NCBI RefSeq assembly: GCF_032062135.1
Contig: NC_092859.1
Coordinates: forward strand, 38,289,271 to 38,353,270
Source: Pyxicephalus adspersus
Taxonomy: Eukaryota > Chordata > Amphibia > Anura > Pyxicephalidae
DNA length: 64,000 nucleotides
Direction of reading: 5' to 3'
Position numbers and translations under genes: made by a program. Under the pieces are notes generated by a model. It had not been told where the DNA came from, searched no databases, and saw only the letters and a list, made by a program, of their open reading frames with translations. Shown here one piece after another: positions 1 to 12,191 of this stretch (its first letter is position 1; every line of letters begins with the position of its first letter).

Positions 1-78
1 CCCCTGAAAATAAGACCCAGGGCATATTTTGGCATTTCAAAAAATATAAGAGAGTGCCTTATAATCGGGGAAACAGGG
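1..78. mobile_element. Right end of a mariner-like MITE cut by the window edge
   Basis: The window opens inside a repeat related to the element at 7301-7998. It has the phrase CCCCTGAAAATAAGACCC near its start and ends in CGGGGAAACAGGG followed by TA at 79-80. The terminus matches the GGGGAAACACGG-TA end of the complete copy with one or two substitutions, so this is the right-hand part of a related TA-flanked element. The left part lies outside the window. Confidence 0.6.
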
Positions 79-80
79 TA

Positions 81-1939
81 GCAAGTGGGATCAGAATGAA
101 ATATCTGTATTTTTTGGAGTAGGACAGAAATGTTTCTGCCTTTTTTGCTAGATAGCAAGTGGTAGCATCAAACTGCAACAGCAAAATCTGTATATTTCCA
201 GATATACAGAAAAATCCTAACTTGTCCCTGTTACAATTCACTTCTCCCCCTGCTTCCTTCCTTCACACAACACAAGATGGATTGACTAACCACTCCCTCC
301 TTCCCTGTATATATTCCTGTGCTCAGATCTCCCATGATTGGGCAGCTGGGTCTTGCTGTGGATCCTGGGAGCAAATGATTTGCTCCCAGGCGCGCCATTC
401 CTGCCAGGGAATAGCCGCCGTTCCTGCTCCCTGCATTTTCGCTCGTTTGTTCGGCGAGAACACGACCTCATGGTGAATCACAAGGTTGTTCTCGGTTAAA
501 AGTTCAGTAAGCGAGAAAGGCCCGATTCGCAGCGAGATGTTGTTAAACTACTTTAATCCTGATCAGCTAATAAACAGTCAGTCTAAGACTCATTTTATTT
601 GCTGCCTGAAAACTTTTTTGTTTTAGCAGCACCTCTGCCCTTCTGATGAAGTCCTCCACTGGCAGAAGTCCCTCAGGATGAGAGATTGGGTAAATCGTGA
701 ATGACTAGACCTTATTTGTATTGCCAGAATCAATGAGTTCTAGTCTTATATTGATGGCATCAGTTTGGGATGATTCATAATTTATTGACAGGTGCATTTC
801 ACCTGCTTCTGACATTCATTTGACCTGATTCAAAAAGGTTTTGCATTTCAATTGTTAGAAGAGAACAAAGCCAATCAACACAAGTTTTTATGTCCATGAT
901 CCATACAGGAGTATTGCCTTTACTGCCCCAATGGTAAGCTTGTTGGCCACACTTCCAATTAACTACTATTGTATGAATTGATATATTAAACAGCACAACC
1001 AGATCTATCTAAATCCAGATGGCTGGAGCCTACAAACTTTCTATTCTCCTAGTGACCATATATTATCTTTGGAAGTGACAGGTGCTGATCTAATACCTGT
1101 GCTGCAGACATTCACCAATAAAGCACTCAATATGTTTTGATGTCCTCAGCCAGCAGGCTTGGCAGGAGTCCACGTTTGATCTCCAGACAGCACATTAGAT
1201 GATCAGTTAATCTTGATTGTTTTTGGGACAGTGACAGGGTGTGTGACAATGATGGATAACTACACGCTCAGTGTTCTGCTGCTCTGCATTCAGGATTTGC
1301 TATAAAATCACTGAAGGCAATCAGGTCGGAGGGAGAGGCAGGATCTCTGATTCAGCACAGTGTAAAGTTGCTGTATGTTTGTGGACTTCATTTGGGGTCA
1401 TTTACAAGGGCAGAATAGGAATTGTCAGGTTGGAATATTATCATATGTTTTCTCTATTAAAATATGCTGTGACCTCTGGCTATATAAGGAACTAATATTG
1501 ATCAAAATAAAAAAACAACAAAACCTTTTTCAGAGCAGCATCTTAACATAGCTATAGTGTTTCTCCTATTACACCTAAAGTTTAAATCAGCTAAATACAC
1601 TGCCGATCCATCAAAACCTATTGTGTTCACAGTCCTTTAATGTGTTTTTTCAGAATGTAGCCAAATACTAAGTTGAAAAGCCTGTTCTTTAACTTTATTA
1701 AAGGGAAATCAGCCTTTATGAGAAAATGATACTTCTGGTAGTGTGGATTCCTCTGTCTCCTGCTGCACTCCAGGTCCCTACCACCTACAGTAAATTACTA
1801 CAGGACAAAAAAAAACTTTCAAGGGAAATTCTAGTTTAAAAGTATTTTTTCACAACTATTAAAATTAGCAACCAGTATTAATTTGTGTTGTTGTCTGCAG
1901 CCAAAATCTGACCTTCCTTTGTTCAGCCAGGAGAAAAGT
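81..1939. other. Non-coding stretch, no gene seen
   Basis: AT-rich single-copy-looking DNA. Candidate ORFs are under 110 codons and show no recognisable domain or splice context. The only clear structure is the palindrome at 364-390, in a locally GC-richer patch (about 340-480) with GCGCGCC. That patch could be an old CpG-rich repeat or a regulatory element; nothing in the sequence decides. Confidence 0.5.
364..390. repeat. Perfect palindrome with 13-bp arms
   Basis: CCTGGGAGCAAAT at 364-376 is followed by one base and its exact reverse complement at 378-390. Arms this long with a one-base centre are rare by chance and can extrude a cruciform. They could be the centre of a foldback element, but I found no matching outer arms. 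Confidence 0.8.
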
Positions 1940-2092
1940 TGTTTGATTCTAAGCTCCTCTGGGCAGGGACCTCTCCTCCTCCTGTGTCATTGTGTGTATC
2001 TGTCATTTGTAACCCTTATTTAATGTACAGCGCTGCATGATATGTTGGCGCTATATAAATACAGTTTATTATTATTAATAATATTAATAGGT
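1940..2092 (+). repeat. Dispersed repeat ending in an (ATT)n tail
   Basis: Contains the phrases AAGCTCCTCTGGGCAGGGAC, TACAGCGCTGCATGATATG and TTGGCGCTATATAAAT, then an ATT microsatellite tail. The module recurs in reverse orientation around 5640-5900 (CTGTACAAAGTACAATACAG, ACTCTGCCCATGCAAGCTTA). A conserved body with a simple-sequence 3' tail suggests the 3' end of a SINE or LINE family. The class is not certain. Confidence 0.6.
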
Positions 2093-4184
2093 GGGCACGC
2101 TATAGCCTTTTAACTATTCACTTACATAAGTCTTAAATTATTCCTCCCAGGTTCACTGCTGTATCATTAGGAGCCATTTTTGACCCACAGTTTACTGCAG
2201 TGTTCTGCTGAAAGCTTAACCACAGTCCCAATTTCTCCCATTCAAGCTAATAGAAGCAGTTAGGAATCATTTTGTGCACTTGTTTGCTTGTGGTTGCAGT
2301 GGGTCATGGCATGGTGTCAGAAAGCGATAAGTCACTTTTGGTTGCATGGTTGCCTTTCCTCCTCTAGAAGAATGATTGTGCTGTAACTGCAGCTACAACC
2401 ACATGCAAACATATTCACCTGTGGTGCAGTTTGCTGTTTCTGGGCACATAGCAGCAGTTTGGCACATAGCCTGGGAATAACAAACATAATTTTCAACTAC
2501 AGACATGAAAGGGGCCAAAGATTATGCAAGCTGTAGGCAAAGTCTTTTGAAACTGCAGACAGAAAAGTTGCAGTGTTACAGTTGATGGAGATTCTTGGGC
2601 AGCCAAAGAGAGTGAGCAATTTGCTCTGTGTGTAAAGATTACAGCATGGATCAGGCCTTTTTACAGCTTTCCTCTATCCATTTTTGGTCCCCTCCCCTAT
2701 CATTTTGTAATAAATTATTCTTACCTAGAATTTCGCTTTTTATATGTTCTTTGCAGTTAGAGCTGACCAGGGCAACAGAGTCACAAGTTGCCTTGCACAT
2801 GCACTCCCATCAGCAGGTTACCCAGATATACTGGAGATGGAATTAATATATTAAAGTTATCTTACCCTTTTTTAATCTCCATGTAGTCCAGCAGTGAGTG
2901 TCTCATGGGACACCACATGGCTCTATATTTTTGGCCTTGTATGCCCCTCTAGCTAAATCCTTTTAGCACCCTCACCTTCACAAGGGTGACAGAATACTGT
3001 GTTTCCTGGTTCAGACATCTCAGTGCAGCTTAGTAAGTGCCAGCCTGTTGAGCAGACAAATGCTCTAAAACAAACAAGGTCGTTTATTTAGCGCATGTTG
3101 TCGATCAGGCCAAGTTTAATATTGCCTGTGTATCAATTCCGCTACAGGCAAAATACAACTGTCTTACCTGGGAGCAGCTGTCATGTAAAAATGAGATAAA
3201 TGAGATGAAGACTCCTGAGACCAAGTCTTAACTGATGCATGATGACAGCCCAAATAATGGAACAGCGCAAGAGGGCTTTCTGGTTAGTCACTTGCAATCC
3301 ATGCCGTGTTAACCAGATGCCGCACATAAATACTTTAGCTTCAGTGGAGGAGGGAAAGATTACAGTACAAGGACTGGTACAGTGAAAGCATCACTTCTAC
3401 ACTAAAAAAAAGAATAAATACATAAGGTATGCAGCTTACATCTAATTATAGACCAGTCTTTTGTAAGCTTTAATTGGGCAAAGTCCCATTTGTCCCAAAA
3501 AAAACTTTTTTGTTACTTTTTATCTTTTTGATCTTTTAGACTAACTTTTCCCAATATTTTACCCTTGAGAAACCCTTAAAATAATCTTCAAGTGTCAGTG
3601 AAACTCTGCTTTAACCAATCAATAGAAAAAGTTCTATTTGCATTGGTTGTTAGTGGGAAGAACTATACATCCCCCCCCCCCCCCCAATACATTAACGGCC
3701 ACAATGCCAGACAATAAAGACAACTGTAGATAATAGTTATTTCACACTTTTATCTTGTTTAGGCTGGATCTTTTTTCCTAATGTATGATTATTGTTGTAT
3801 ATTTTTGGCACTTTGTCACACACCTCTCACTAAAGGTGCATCTGAATTATAGGTATTACCCCTGTTTACATGATGGAATTTTATGTATTATTGTAATTAT
3901 TAAAAATCACAGCAAATATTGGAACTATAAAAAATCTAAAATAATAATAAGCTGGCATCTTTTATCATTAAAAATCCATGCAGAAACATGACTGTTCAAT
4001 GATTGTGGTTGTGAGCTAGTTACCTGATTGCCAAAAACAAACATCCAGAACAACCAGCCTGCTTTAGGTTTTTTGGCCAGGTAAACAAACAATAAAGGAT
4101 TACTCTGCCATTCTTGATTTCAGCAATGTGGCTGGTGGACAGTGGTGCCCAGATACCCTTTACCTCGGGTAAGCAGCTGTATCA
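2093..4184. other. Non-coding stretch with a poly-C run
   Basis: No ORF with recognisable protein content and no clear transposon ends. The one simple-sequence feature is a run of 15 C at 3671-3685. Confidence 0.5.
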
Positions 4185-4229
4185 GACGAAAAAAGCTGGC
4201 ACAATATAGTATGTACCAGCTTTTTTGTC
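4185..4229. repeat. 45-nt strong hairpin
   Basis: GACGAAAAAAGCTGG at 4185-4199 pairs with CCAGCTTTTTTGTC at 4216-4229 with one bulged base. Pairing continues inward (CAC with GTA) with one mismatch, leaving a loop of about 10 nt. The stem is about 17 bp, shorter than a typical microRNA precursor, so a MITE remnant is as likely as a functional RNA. Confidence 0.6.
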
Positions 4230-4419
4230 TTATTTCACTCAAACCACTGACTGCTATGGCATCATAAGTGCAGAAGTGGCACACACATACACAGATCCTG
4301 TTAGAACCCCATAAATACTGAACGCATGATATGGGTATGGTATATGGTATGATCAGATAGATAAAAGGTGTATTGCTCCTTCTCTGATCATAATCTAATC
4401 CAATAATCTAACCTGTTTC

Positions 4420-4605
4420 TCAGCCAGGGTTCCATGAAATCCTAGGGACCCTTTAACAATATATGTATATGTATAATGTATGCATCTCAGGTCTGTTTAC
4501 CTGAAACCAATGATCATTTTGGCTATCAGTAAGGGTGACATTCTTTCCACTGGCTAGTAATGTAAGAGGCATTTTTCCTTAGAAAGGCTGATCTTGCCTG
4601 TAAAA
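4420..4605 (+). repeat. Dispersed repeat of the 'AGGGTTCC...GGGTGACATTC' family
   Basis: Shares phrases with segments near 12280-12430, 26340-26480 and 55545-55740: CAGGGTTCC, TTTTGGCTATCAGTAAGGGTGACATTC (given here only as a phrase class), CCACTGGCTAGTAATGTAA. The shared order of motifs shows one interspersed family. No autonomous partner or terminal repeats are visible. Confidence 0.65.
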
Positions 4606-5639
4606 TATGTTGTTATTTATGGTGGTTTGCTGCCAAAAAGGTCTGTATTACTGTAAAAAACAAAAAAGTTTTATTAGTAATGCAAAGTGTGTCTGCCTTC
4701 ACTACTAAACTAAATATGTTTCAAGAGAAGTGTGCTATACCTGAATATGGCAGCAGGTGGCAATGTTCACCGCATTATATTTAACTTGTGTTATAGTTTA
4801 TTGAATAGACCCTATTGTTTTTTTATCCTTACATATTTACTTTTACTAATATACTTTTACTACTTATTTTTTTTTAACAGAGTGAAATTAGTTAAATATA
4901 CAATTCTTTAACATGGCATTAAAACAAGATATACTTTCAGTGATAAAGTAAAAAAAAATATTTTTGAACCCAAGTGTCACTACCACTCCCCTTTTTCAGG
5001 GGATTTCCACTGAAAAGACCCTGCACTTCCTGTTTGGAGGCTGTGTGTTGATGCAGATCTAAAGCTGCAGAAACACTGGGTGATGCTATCATTACAATCA
5101 CAAAAGGATTTGTTTTTTTTTTTAGATCTGAGCACTGTTCTGTAGTGTAGATCAACAATTATATGTCTCTACCTGCAAAATCTTTCAAGGAACAAAACTC
5201 GAGAAATTTTATTTTAGTATATTTATATTCATTAATGGATGCCTGTTTTACAGAATTTAGTTATCCTTCTGTTCCCTGAATTCTTCCCTACACTACCCTC
5301 CTACTTTTCCCCAGTTTTATACCTATTGCGAATGGCAGGAATGTTCAGCTGCAAACATCATCTTCTTTTGTCTGGTTTTACCAGCAGCTCCTGTATCAGA
5401 AGATCCCTTAAATTTCTATGTAGGTGACCACTGAACACACCAAATTTAAAAGTACAAAGAGAGGAACAATTTTAAGGAAATTTTTATTTTAGCCATTGTA
5501 GATGGATCAATAAATGCAAGAAATGCTTTTGATTGCAAGCAACTTGACTACCTTTTTCTGTACTACTAGAAAGAGATGATGTCACTTCCAAGTACCCAAG
5601 GCATTCATTGCACAGACTTTCTAGACTTTTGTCTCTGTA
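4606..5639. other. Non-coding stretch, nothing recognised
   Basis: AT-rich DNA with short homopolymer runs. Small ORFs near 4937-5158 (minus) and 5239-5427 (plus) have no domain signature and overlap no splice-like signals. Confidence 0.5.
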
Positions 5640-5950
5640 ATCAGGATTTTATTTTAAAGCACCATCATCTTCTGTACAAAGTACAATACAGAGAATAATA
5701 GGAATCAATACATTAGCAGTTTATAAGTAGATGTAGTAACATGCAGTGATACAGGTAAACAAATACATACAGAAACAATGTAAAGTGTAAAAATATCCCA
5801 CCACATTATATTACATTACACCACAGAATATGTACATGCTAAGGTAGAACCATTACAACAAAGACAGAAACTATGGGGGAGAACTCTGCCCATGCAAGCT
5901 TACAATCCAGAGGAGTTGATTCTTCCCCCTATAAACAATGTTCCTGGAAT
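5640..5950 (-). repeat. Reverse-oriented copy of the 1940-2092 repeat family
   Basis: Read on the minus strand it contains GTAAGCTTGCATGGGCAGAG and a TGTATTGTACTTTGTACAG segment, matching the body of the repeat at 1940-2092. It is degenerate and its ends are not resolved. Confidence 0.5.
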
Positions 5951-7298
5951 CTATCAATAGTCTAATGAGATAAAAAAAATGCCACTATTGTATGCTTATT
6001 TGGTTGCTGGAGGCTATAACATGAGAAAGTAAAGCCCTGCATCTACCAAAATGGCCCAAATCACACAGAGACACAAAATAAAACAAGGGAAGGTATGTCA
6101 GTGATGAAGAAAAAAATCACAGGGAATACTAGTGACTAGTCCTTTTCTTCCTACTTGCCTTTATCAGGGATGGTTCCAGGGCTTTATTTATTAATTAATT
6201 TATGGTGAGTATAAAGAGACCCTTAAGCATTCTGTGTCTTTAGATTTGATTAATATAATTTTGTCATTGACATTTTTAATGCTATGTGTTGTGTTTCAAC
6301 AGTGGTTGGTCAGCAAGCAACAGACAATACTTAATAGAGATGTCCAATTCCAGTCCTTGAAAGCCACAAACAGGTCAGGGGCCCGTCCCGGTCCATTGTA
6401 ACCACACCGCACTAAATGTACTGCTACCTTTTCGAGAAATACTTAAAATGTGTGCATCTCCTGGCCCCCGAGGATTGGTTTTGGACAGCCTTGCTAACAT
6501 CCTGAATAAGCAGATGTCCTGTGTGTGATTTACCACCACAAAGATATACTGTTTATTGAACAGAGAACAGAGAATGGATATCAAATTGGTTAAATTGGTC
6601 AGAATGTCTGCTTTGTCCAGAAAAAGTAACAGTATGTATTATGTATATTATGTAAAATATGCCATAATATAGTCAGTGTCAGATCTGCAGCATCACTCTG
6701 TCATTCCCTAAGAAGAAAGATAAATACATTAGTCTACATTTTAAAACAGAGACCAAAAAATTAATAGCATTAGTATTAGGTTTTATGTACACAGACATTG
6801 CTGGCAAATGTTGCCTTTGACATGTGAATACAGAATGTTATACTTATAGGGAAACATACAAATATTTGTAGGAAACATCCAACTTCTTTTCCTGGCTATG
6901 TAGTGCTACACATTGGTTGTGTGTCCCAGCAGCTGCACACCTGCCAAGTCTATAAGTGGGTTTGCTGAAAGCAATGCTCTTCCCATGTAGTTGCATGCCA
7001 ACAGAAGTTTAAAGTGAGATAGCATAAATGTATTTAGCAGCTAGGATCTCCGTGTAGTTGCCAATCCACAAATTTCTACAACTTTCATGTAGAACTGATA
7101 ACAATGTTCAAGCACCTAGTGCTGCATCACGAGAGGAACACGGTCATTTGCTTCCCATGCTCCAAAATTACTGGGCCAAAAGGAGCAGTGGGAAAACATC
7201 ATAAAGTGGGAAATGGGCAGCTGGCTGAACATAGATAAAGCACATGATCACTTTAATAGCATGTTGACATATAGCCTGGAAGGGGGCATAATATTTAT
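5951..7298. other. Non-coding stretch, nothing recognised
   Basis: No recognisable gene or transposon end. A small direct repeat of ACTAGT-type motifs near 6128-6142 is too short to mean anything. Confidence 0.45.
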
Positions 7299-7300
7299 TA

Positions 7301-7998
7301 CCGTGTTTCCCCGAAAATAAGACACTGTCTTATATTTTTTTTGGCTCCCAAAAACACACTAGGTCTTATTTTCAGGGGATGTCTTATTTTTCCATGAAGA
7401 AGACTACAGTACACATTTATTGTTAAAAGTCACTCATGATCACTCATGTTCCATTGATTGTCCCCTTCTGATCACTCTATGCCATTGATTATCCCCTTCT
7501 GATCACTCTATGCCATTGACTGTCCCCTTCTGATCACTCTATGCAATGATTGTCCCCTTCTGATCACTATGAAATGATTGTCCCCTTCTGATCACTTACC
7601 CGTAATTAAGTGCAGGGATCTCCGTTAGGGCAGGGACCAGCAGCTTGCTTCCTTGTTCAGTGCAGGCTTTTTACTTTCAGTTTGGCTCAGGAATAGACAC
7701 GCCCTGCAGCCAGCATCAAAGACACACACGCTGCAACCAGCATAAAGCACACACACGCAGGATCAGATATCTGGAGCTGTCTCGGTGAGTACTTTTTTAA
7801 TTTAACGGTATGTATGCTTTTATTTTCTTTTTCTCCTAGGTCGGGGTAGGTCTTATATTAGGGCAGGTTTACAAAATAGTGCTAGGTCTTACTTTCGGGG
7901 TAGGTCTTATTTTCGGGGTAGGTCTTATATTAGGGCAGGTTTACAAAATAGTGCTAGGTCTTACTTTCGGGGTAGGTCTTATTTTTGGGGAAACACGG
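7301..7998. mobile_element. Mariner-like MITE with TA target duplication
   Basis: The left terminus CCGTGTTTCCCCGAAAATAA and its near-perfect inverse at the right end (TTTTTGGGGAAACACGG) are each flanked by TA (7299-7300 and 7999-8000), the Tc1/mariner hallmark. There is no transposase. The interior holds two expansions: about five copies of a 29-bp unit at about 7430-7600 with the phrase TCCCCTTCTGATCACT, and a roughly 70-bp unit (TAGGTCTTAC...GGTTTACAAAATAGTG) repeated near the right end at about 7840-7995. The small ORF at 7879-8091 only reads through these repeats. Confidence is high for a TA-flanked inverted-repeat element and lower for the superfamily. Confidence 0.85.
7430..7605 (+). 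repeat. Internal 29-bp minisatellite of the MITE
   Basis: Successive units of CCATTGAT(T)GTCCCC and TTCTGATCACTCTATG recur with small substitutions and one shortened unit. The tract lies entirely inside the element, so it expanded within a transposon lineage. Confidence 0.8.
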
Positions 7999-8039
7999 TA
8001 TTATCCAGTGGTTTCCAGTTATTCTAAATTTTATCCAGT

Positions 8040-8265
8040 AGTATTATGCAGCACTTTACAAAGTCCAGAGTCAAAGGGGCTCACAATTTAATATCCCTAC
8101 CATAGCCTTATGTGATTAACATAGTCTAAGGACAACTAACCTAACTGCAAGCAAACACGGGGAAAACCTGCAAACTCCATACAGATAGTGTCCTGGCCCA
8201 AACTTGAACCTGGGACCTAGCGCTGCAAAGGCCAGAGTGATAACCTTTGAGCCACCATGTTGGCT
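8040..8265 (+). repeat. Dispersed retroelement-like tail, copy A
   Basis: Phrases GCAGCACTTTACAAAGTC, GCTCACAATTTAATATCCC, ACCTGCAAACTCCATACAG and GAGCCACCATGTTGG follow the same order as the copies at 9340-9650 and 12440-12635. This is a widespread vertebrate repeat module, probably a LINE or SINE 3' region. Ends are not sharp. Confidence 0.65.
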
Positions 8266-9339
8266 ATTGATTAAAGAATCAATTACAGATTTTGCACTTG
8301 TTCTTGTGAGAGCTCCAGTGATGTAAGCCCTCTTATATGGTAGTTACCTGTCTTTCAGTTCTTGGGTCCATCTGGTTTGTCTCTGTTCTGGCAATTTTCT
8401 TTTTTCCCTTTGCTTTTTCTGTTGAGGCTTATTCTTGAAACCAATTTTTGAACCACTAAAAAACATATTATTATTAGTAATCATACTAGAAGATATATTT
8501 ATTATTATTTTTTTTTTTTTTCGCTATTCCAATCACATAGTTCTCTATTGCATTTTGGCATCGTGGCCTTAGAGTGGAATCTCAAGTTGTATTATAACTA
8601 GCATCTTAAATTACAAATAAAAGTGTCACATACTTGTATAAACACCAGTTTTTTGCTTGCACTGATCTCCATTCTCAACAGGCATCTTGGAGCTGTTTTA
8701 TGTCACTTTTCAGCTGTTAACCTAGCAATAATTAAAAATATTAGATCTTAATTTTGATGTGTAAGACATTAAAGTATTGCAAGTTGAAAACCAGGTACTT
8801 TTTAAAAACATAACTACATATGTAACCACAAACTGTTTGCAAATGTTATGTTCTCTCATTTTCTCACTTTCTTATGTTGTCAAATGTGCAGTTTTGTAAT
8901 ACTCATGTTGTAAACACAAAAAAGATGAAAAAAACATACATTAACTACATTTATTGTGTTTTATTATTATTATTAGCAAAAAAAAAGATTTGAACAAATG
9001 TGCATGTATTTTCTTTATTTATTTACTATGGACATGGCTAAAAAAATTTAAAAGGAAAAGTCAGGTAAATAAGAAATATTACAAAAAAAAAATCAGCTGA
9101 AATTTTCAGCAGTTCTTGCTTTTCAAAGTAAAATATTTGTTTTTGATACAGCTCTACAACCACATCTTTAATTTCTATTTTCATGAGCCACATAACTCCA
9201 GTAATAAAATGACATTTTCTTGTTCAGCCATAGGTTTTATTATAAATATGGCACTTTGTGTGAAATGCATCAGGGCTCACTTGTTGTTTGCTCTATTTTT
9301 GTGCATGCCTTCTTTACAATGAACCTATAGTCCACTAAA
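8266..9339. other. Non-coding stretch, nothing recognised
   Basis: Very AT-rich, with ATT microsatellite at about 8960-8980 and poly-A/poly-T runs. No gene signal. Confidence 0.5.
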
Positions 9340-9652
9340 CATATTCATTAATATTATTATTATTATAAATATTATTATTGCACAGTATATATATAGCACC
9401 AACATATTACGCAGCGCTGTACAGAGTCCATAGTCATGCCACTAGCTGCCCCTCAAAGGAGCTCACAAACTAATGTCCCTACCATAGTCATATGTCTTTT
9501 AATACAGTCTAAGGTCAATTTTGGGGGGAAGCCAATTAACCTCCTAGCTGCATGTTTTTGGGATGTGGGTGGAAACCGGAGTACCGGAAGGAAACCCACG
9601 CAAATACAGAGAGAACCTGCAAACTCCATGCAGATAGTGTCCTGGCCAAATT
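9340..9652 (+). repeat. Dispersed retroelement-like tail, copy B (best preserved)
   Basis: Begins with an ATT microsatellite, then CAGCGCTGTACAGAGTCCAT, GGAGCTCACAAACTAATG, GGAAACCGGAGTACCGGAAG and ACCTGCAAACTCCATGCAG. The motif order matches copies at 8040-8265 and 12440-12635. The 74-codon ORF inside (9436-9660) is a by-product of the repeat. Confidence 0.7.
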
Positions 9653-10355
9653 TTTTCTGATTGTACCTTTTTTACAGTTATCTTAATGATACAGAGCAGT
9701 GACTTGCTGTCCTTCCCCTTTAATACACATATATTATGTCTACATTTTCATGCAGGACAAAACAGCGAGCAAAATAGTAATACTAATTAGGATAACCATT
9801 CACCTGTACCCCCATCAGTGTTTGGATGGAGAATTTTCCCTGCATGCACATATGGACATGTCACATAGAAAGTTTAGACCATGTTGATTGCAATAGGGCT
9901 GATTTAATAAAGGATTTTAGGATGGTTACTGCCCTGTTACATAAATGTTAATCATTCTTCAAGACACACACCAGGTCTGGATTTCTGAAATGATTAACAA
10001 GAATTTATTACACTATTGTATTATTTGAATCAGACTTTGAGACTCAGTGGCTCACCTAGAAAACAGGGCTAGGATATATTATTTCAATAGCATTTTTTGA
10101 TTGCATTATTAGTCTAGATCTATTTAGTCAATCAAACCTACACTAGTTTAGGAGATCATATTATTTCCCATAGGTGTTGTGGGAATTTCTGAGAACTCCA
10201 CTTTAGGTTTACATTGCTGCAGTCCATCCAGAGCCTGTAACCATTGCTCATGGTATTTTTCTGTACTCATTTCCTGCATCATTATCTAGGTTAAATCATT
10301 TTATGATTTGCTGTTTTTTTTAAATAGCTGCTGAGTTCTTTATTTCTTATAGCTA
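9653..10355. other. Non-coding stretch, nothing recognised
   Basis: No domain-bearing ORF, no clear repeat termini. Confidence 0.45.
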
Positions 10356-10357
10356 CC

Positions 10358-10510
10358 TATCCCCTGAAGAAGTGTTTTTATCCACGAAATGCGTGGGAAA
10401 TGATTTATGCTATTCTGTTTTCTGTAATCTCTGTCCAAGTCACCATATTTTATGTATTTTATTTTCTGTTGTGTTTTATAGAAACTGTTTTGAATAAAAT
10501 TTAATAATTT
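10358..10510 (+). repeat. Repeat with a hammerhead-ribozyme-like core
   Basis: At about 10360-10403 the order TCCC - CTGAAGA - GTG/loop/CAC - GAAA - TGCGTG - GGGA fits the hammerhead layout: stem I TCCC/GGGA, the CUGANGA core box, a 3-bp stem II, then the GAAA box. The base expected to be A, C or U at the cleavage site is G, so this copy is probably dead. Downstream is a long AT-rich tail ending in AATAAAATTTAATAATTT. Hammerheads occur in Penelope-like elements and retrozymes, and frog genomes carry many relatives. Membership is an inference from motif order. Confidence 0.35.
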
Positions 10511-12190
10511 ATTTAAGTGCCTATGCTAGCAATCCCCTACTTTTTTTAATACCCATATTACTAAGAAGATATTGCTTTTTTGTCTCTTTTCAGTACTAGG
10601 AATTTGTCTTTCCTGATAGTTCACAATGATTTTTAAGGTGACACATATGTGTATTTCCTAAACCTAAAGCCTTCCCTATAAAGAGACTCCCTAATTAATA
10701 AAAGTATATGCCTAAAATGATAGATATGCTTACAATGTGATATTATAAAATATTCACCAAAAGAAGCTGGTAAGCACTGCATTATGGGTGCACATGGGAA
10801 ATGCTTACCATACCCCAAAAATTGAGATTTTCTTAAGGGCAGCAATTGGAACTGGAACAGCAGGCAGAGGAGCTAAGAGAAAGATTAGACAGTGGAGGGT
10901 ATGTAGTATATACAGAGTAAAAAAATCTGTGTATTTAATTTACCAGCGAGTTATAAAATGAATATAATTAATATCTAAAGGTTTGGAAACTGAGAAAACG
11001 TTGCTGATTTATTAAAGAGGTTTTGAATCATCACACTATAAACTGCATGAATATTCTCTTGAATATCCTATTAATGCAGATAATGTACAAATACAAATAT
11101 TGTTTTTTATATGAATAAAAAATAAATAAATAATTAAAGTGAATATTCACAAAATCTACCAGGTAAAAATTCTCACCTCAATAGTAAATCTGCTTCAATG
11201 TGAAAGTAGAATAGCATCAAAGTTTTAGGATAAGGGCAGATTCCTTCTTATACCTTCATCACTATTGGTTTGTCTGCTTGATGTTTAAAAATAATTTCAG
11301 ATCTGATGCCCAGTATTTCTTTATTAAAATAATTTTGCCAATAAGAGAAAATTTTGATTAGATAAAAAAATGTTTATCATGTTAAACTTGTTTGTAGCGA
11401 GTCAGCCAGAATCTGAATAAATGTTACAATACAATTATAAAATCACTGAAGCTTGTTCTTGATCATCTTGAGCTCCCAACACTATGTAGCTCCATGCAAT
11501 AGGGTTGGATATTTAAATCATTACCGGACTTGCAGATCAGATTTTGGAGTTGTTTTTGTACTTGTATATTTTATTTTGTAATGTTACTCTTGAGATTGTT
11601 GTGTGATCCCCTTATTGTAGTCTGCAGTCTATAAGCTGCTTACATTACAATCTGCACCCAGCTGCCACTGCACAGCTCTTGGGAGAACTGCTTCCTATTC
11701 AGCCTAAAGTAGAACCCCTCTCCTACTCTGCCACTTCTCCAAGTGACAACTAGTTCTTTAGCATCACAGGATTTAAACAAACCACTCATAGGAGTATTTT
11801 ACAAGTTAGTAGTGCAGAACTTTTTTCTTAAAATTGTTAGTTGCCTTGATATTATGTTGTCCTCTAATTTACTTTCTGATTCACTGTCCCAAAACCCAAA
11901 ATGGGTTTTCTGAGCTATAGTATTATTTTTTCTGCAGCGCAGCTTTTTGCAGGATTGAATTGAAGTCAGCTTTTTTTTTTGAGGGGGGGGGGGGGGTCAA
12001 TGTTTGAGCTATCTAAAGGATTTGCACCAATAGTTTAGGTATTTATAAAAAAAAAGGAACCAAAATCTCAGATTTTCTTTTGCAGATGGTTTGACAATGG
12101 CAGTATGAATCTAAACCAGCTTTTTTCCACCAAATGATAGCCTTGAGTTTCTTGAACAGTGATTAGTGGTGAATTAATCCATCTGATTAG
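10511..12190. other. Non-coding stretch with homopolymer tract
   Basis: No gene recognised. A T10-GA-G14 tract occupies 11971-11996. Confidence 0.5.
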
Positions 12191-12191
12191 G

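Noticed and set aside
7879..8091. Gly/Val/Leu-repeat ORF
   Set aside because: It reads through the internal tandem units of the mariner-like MITE.
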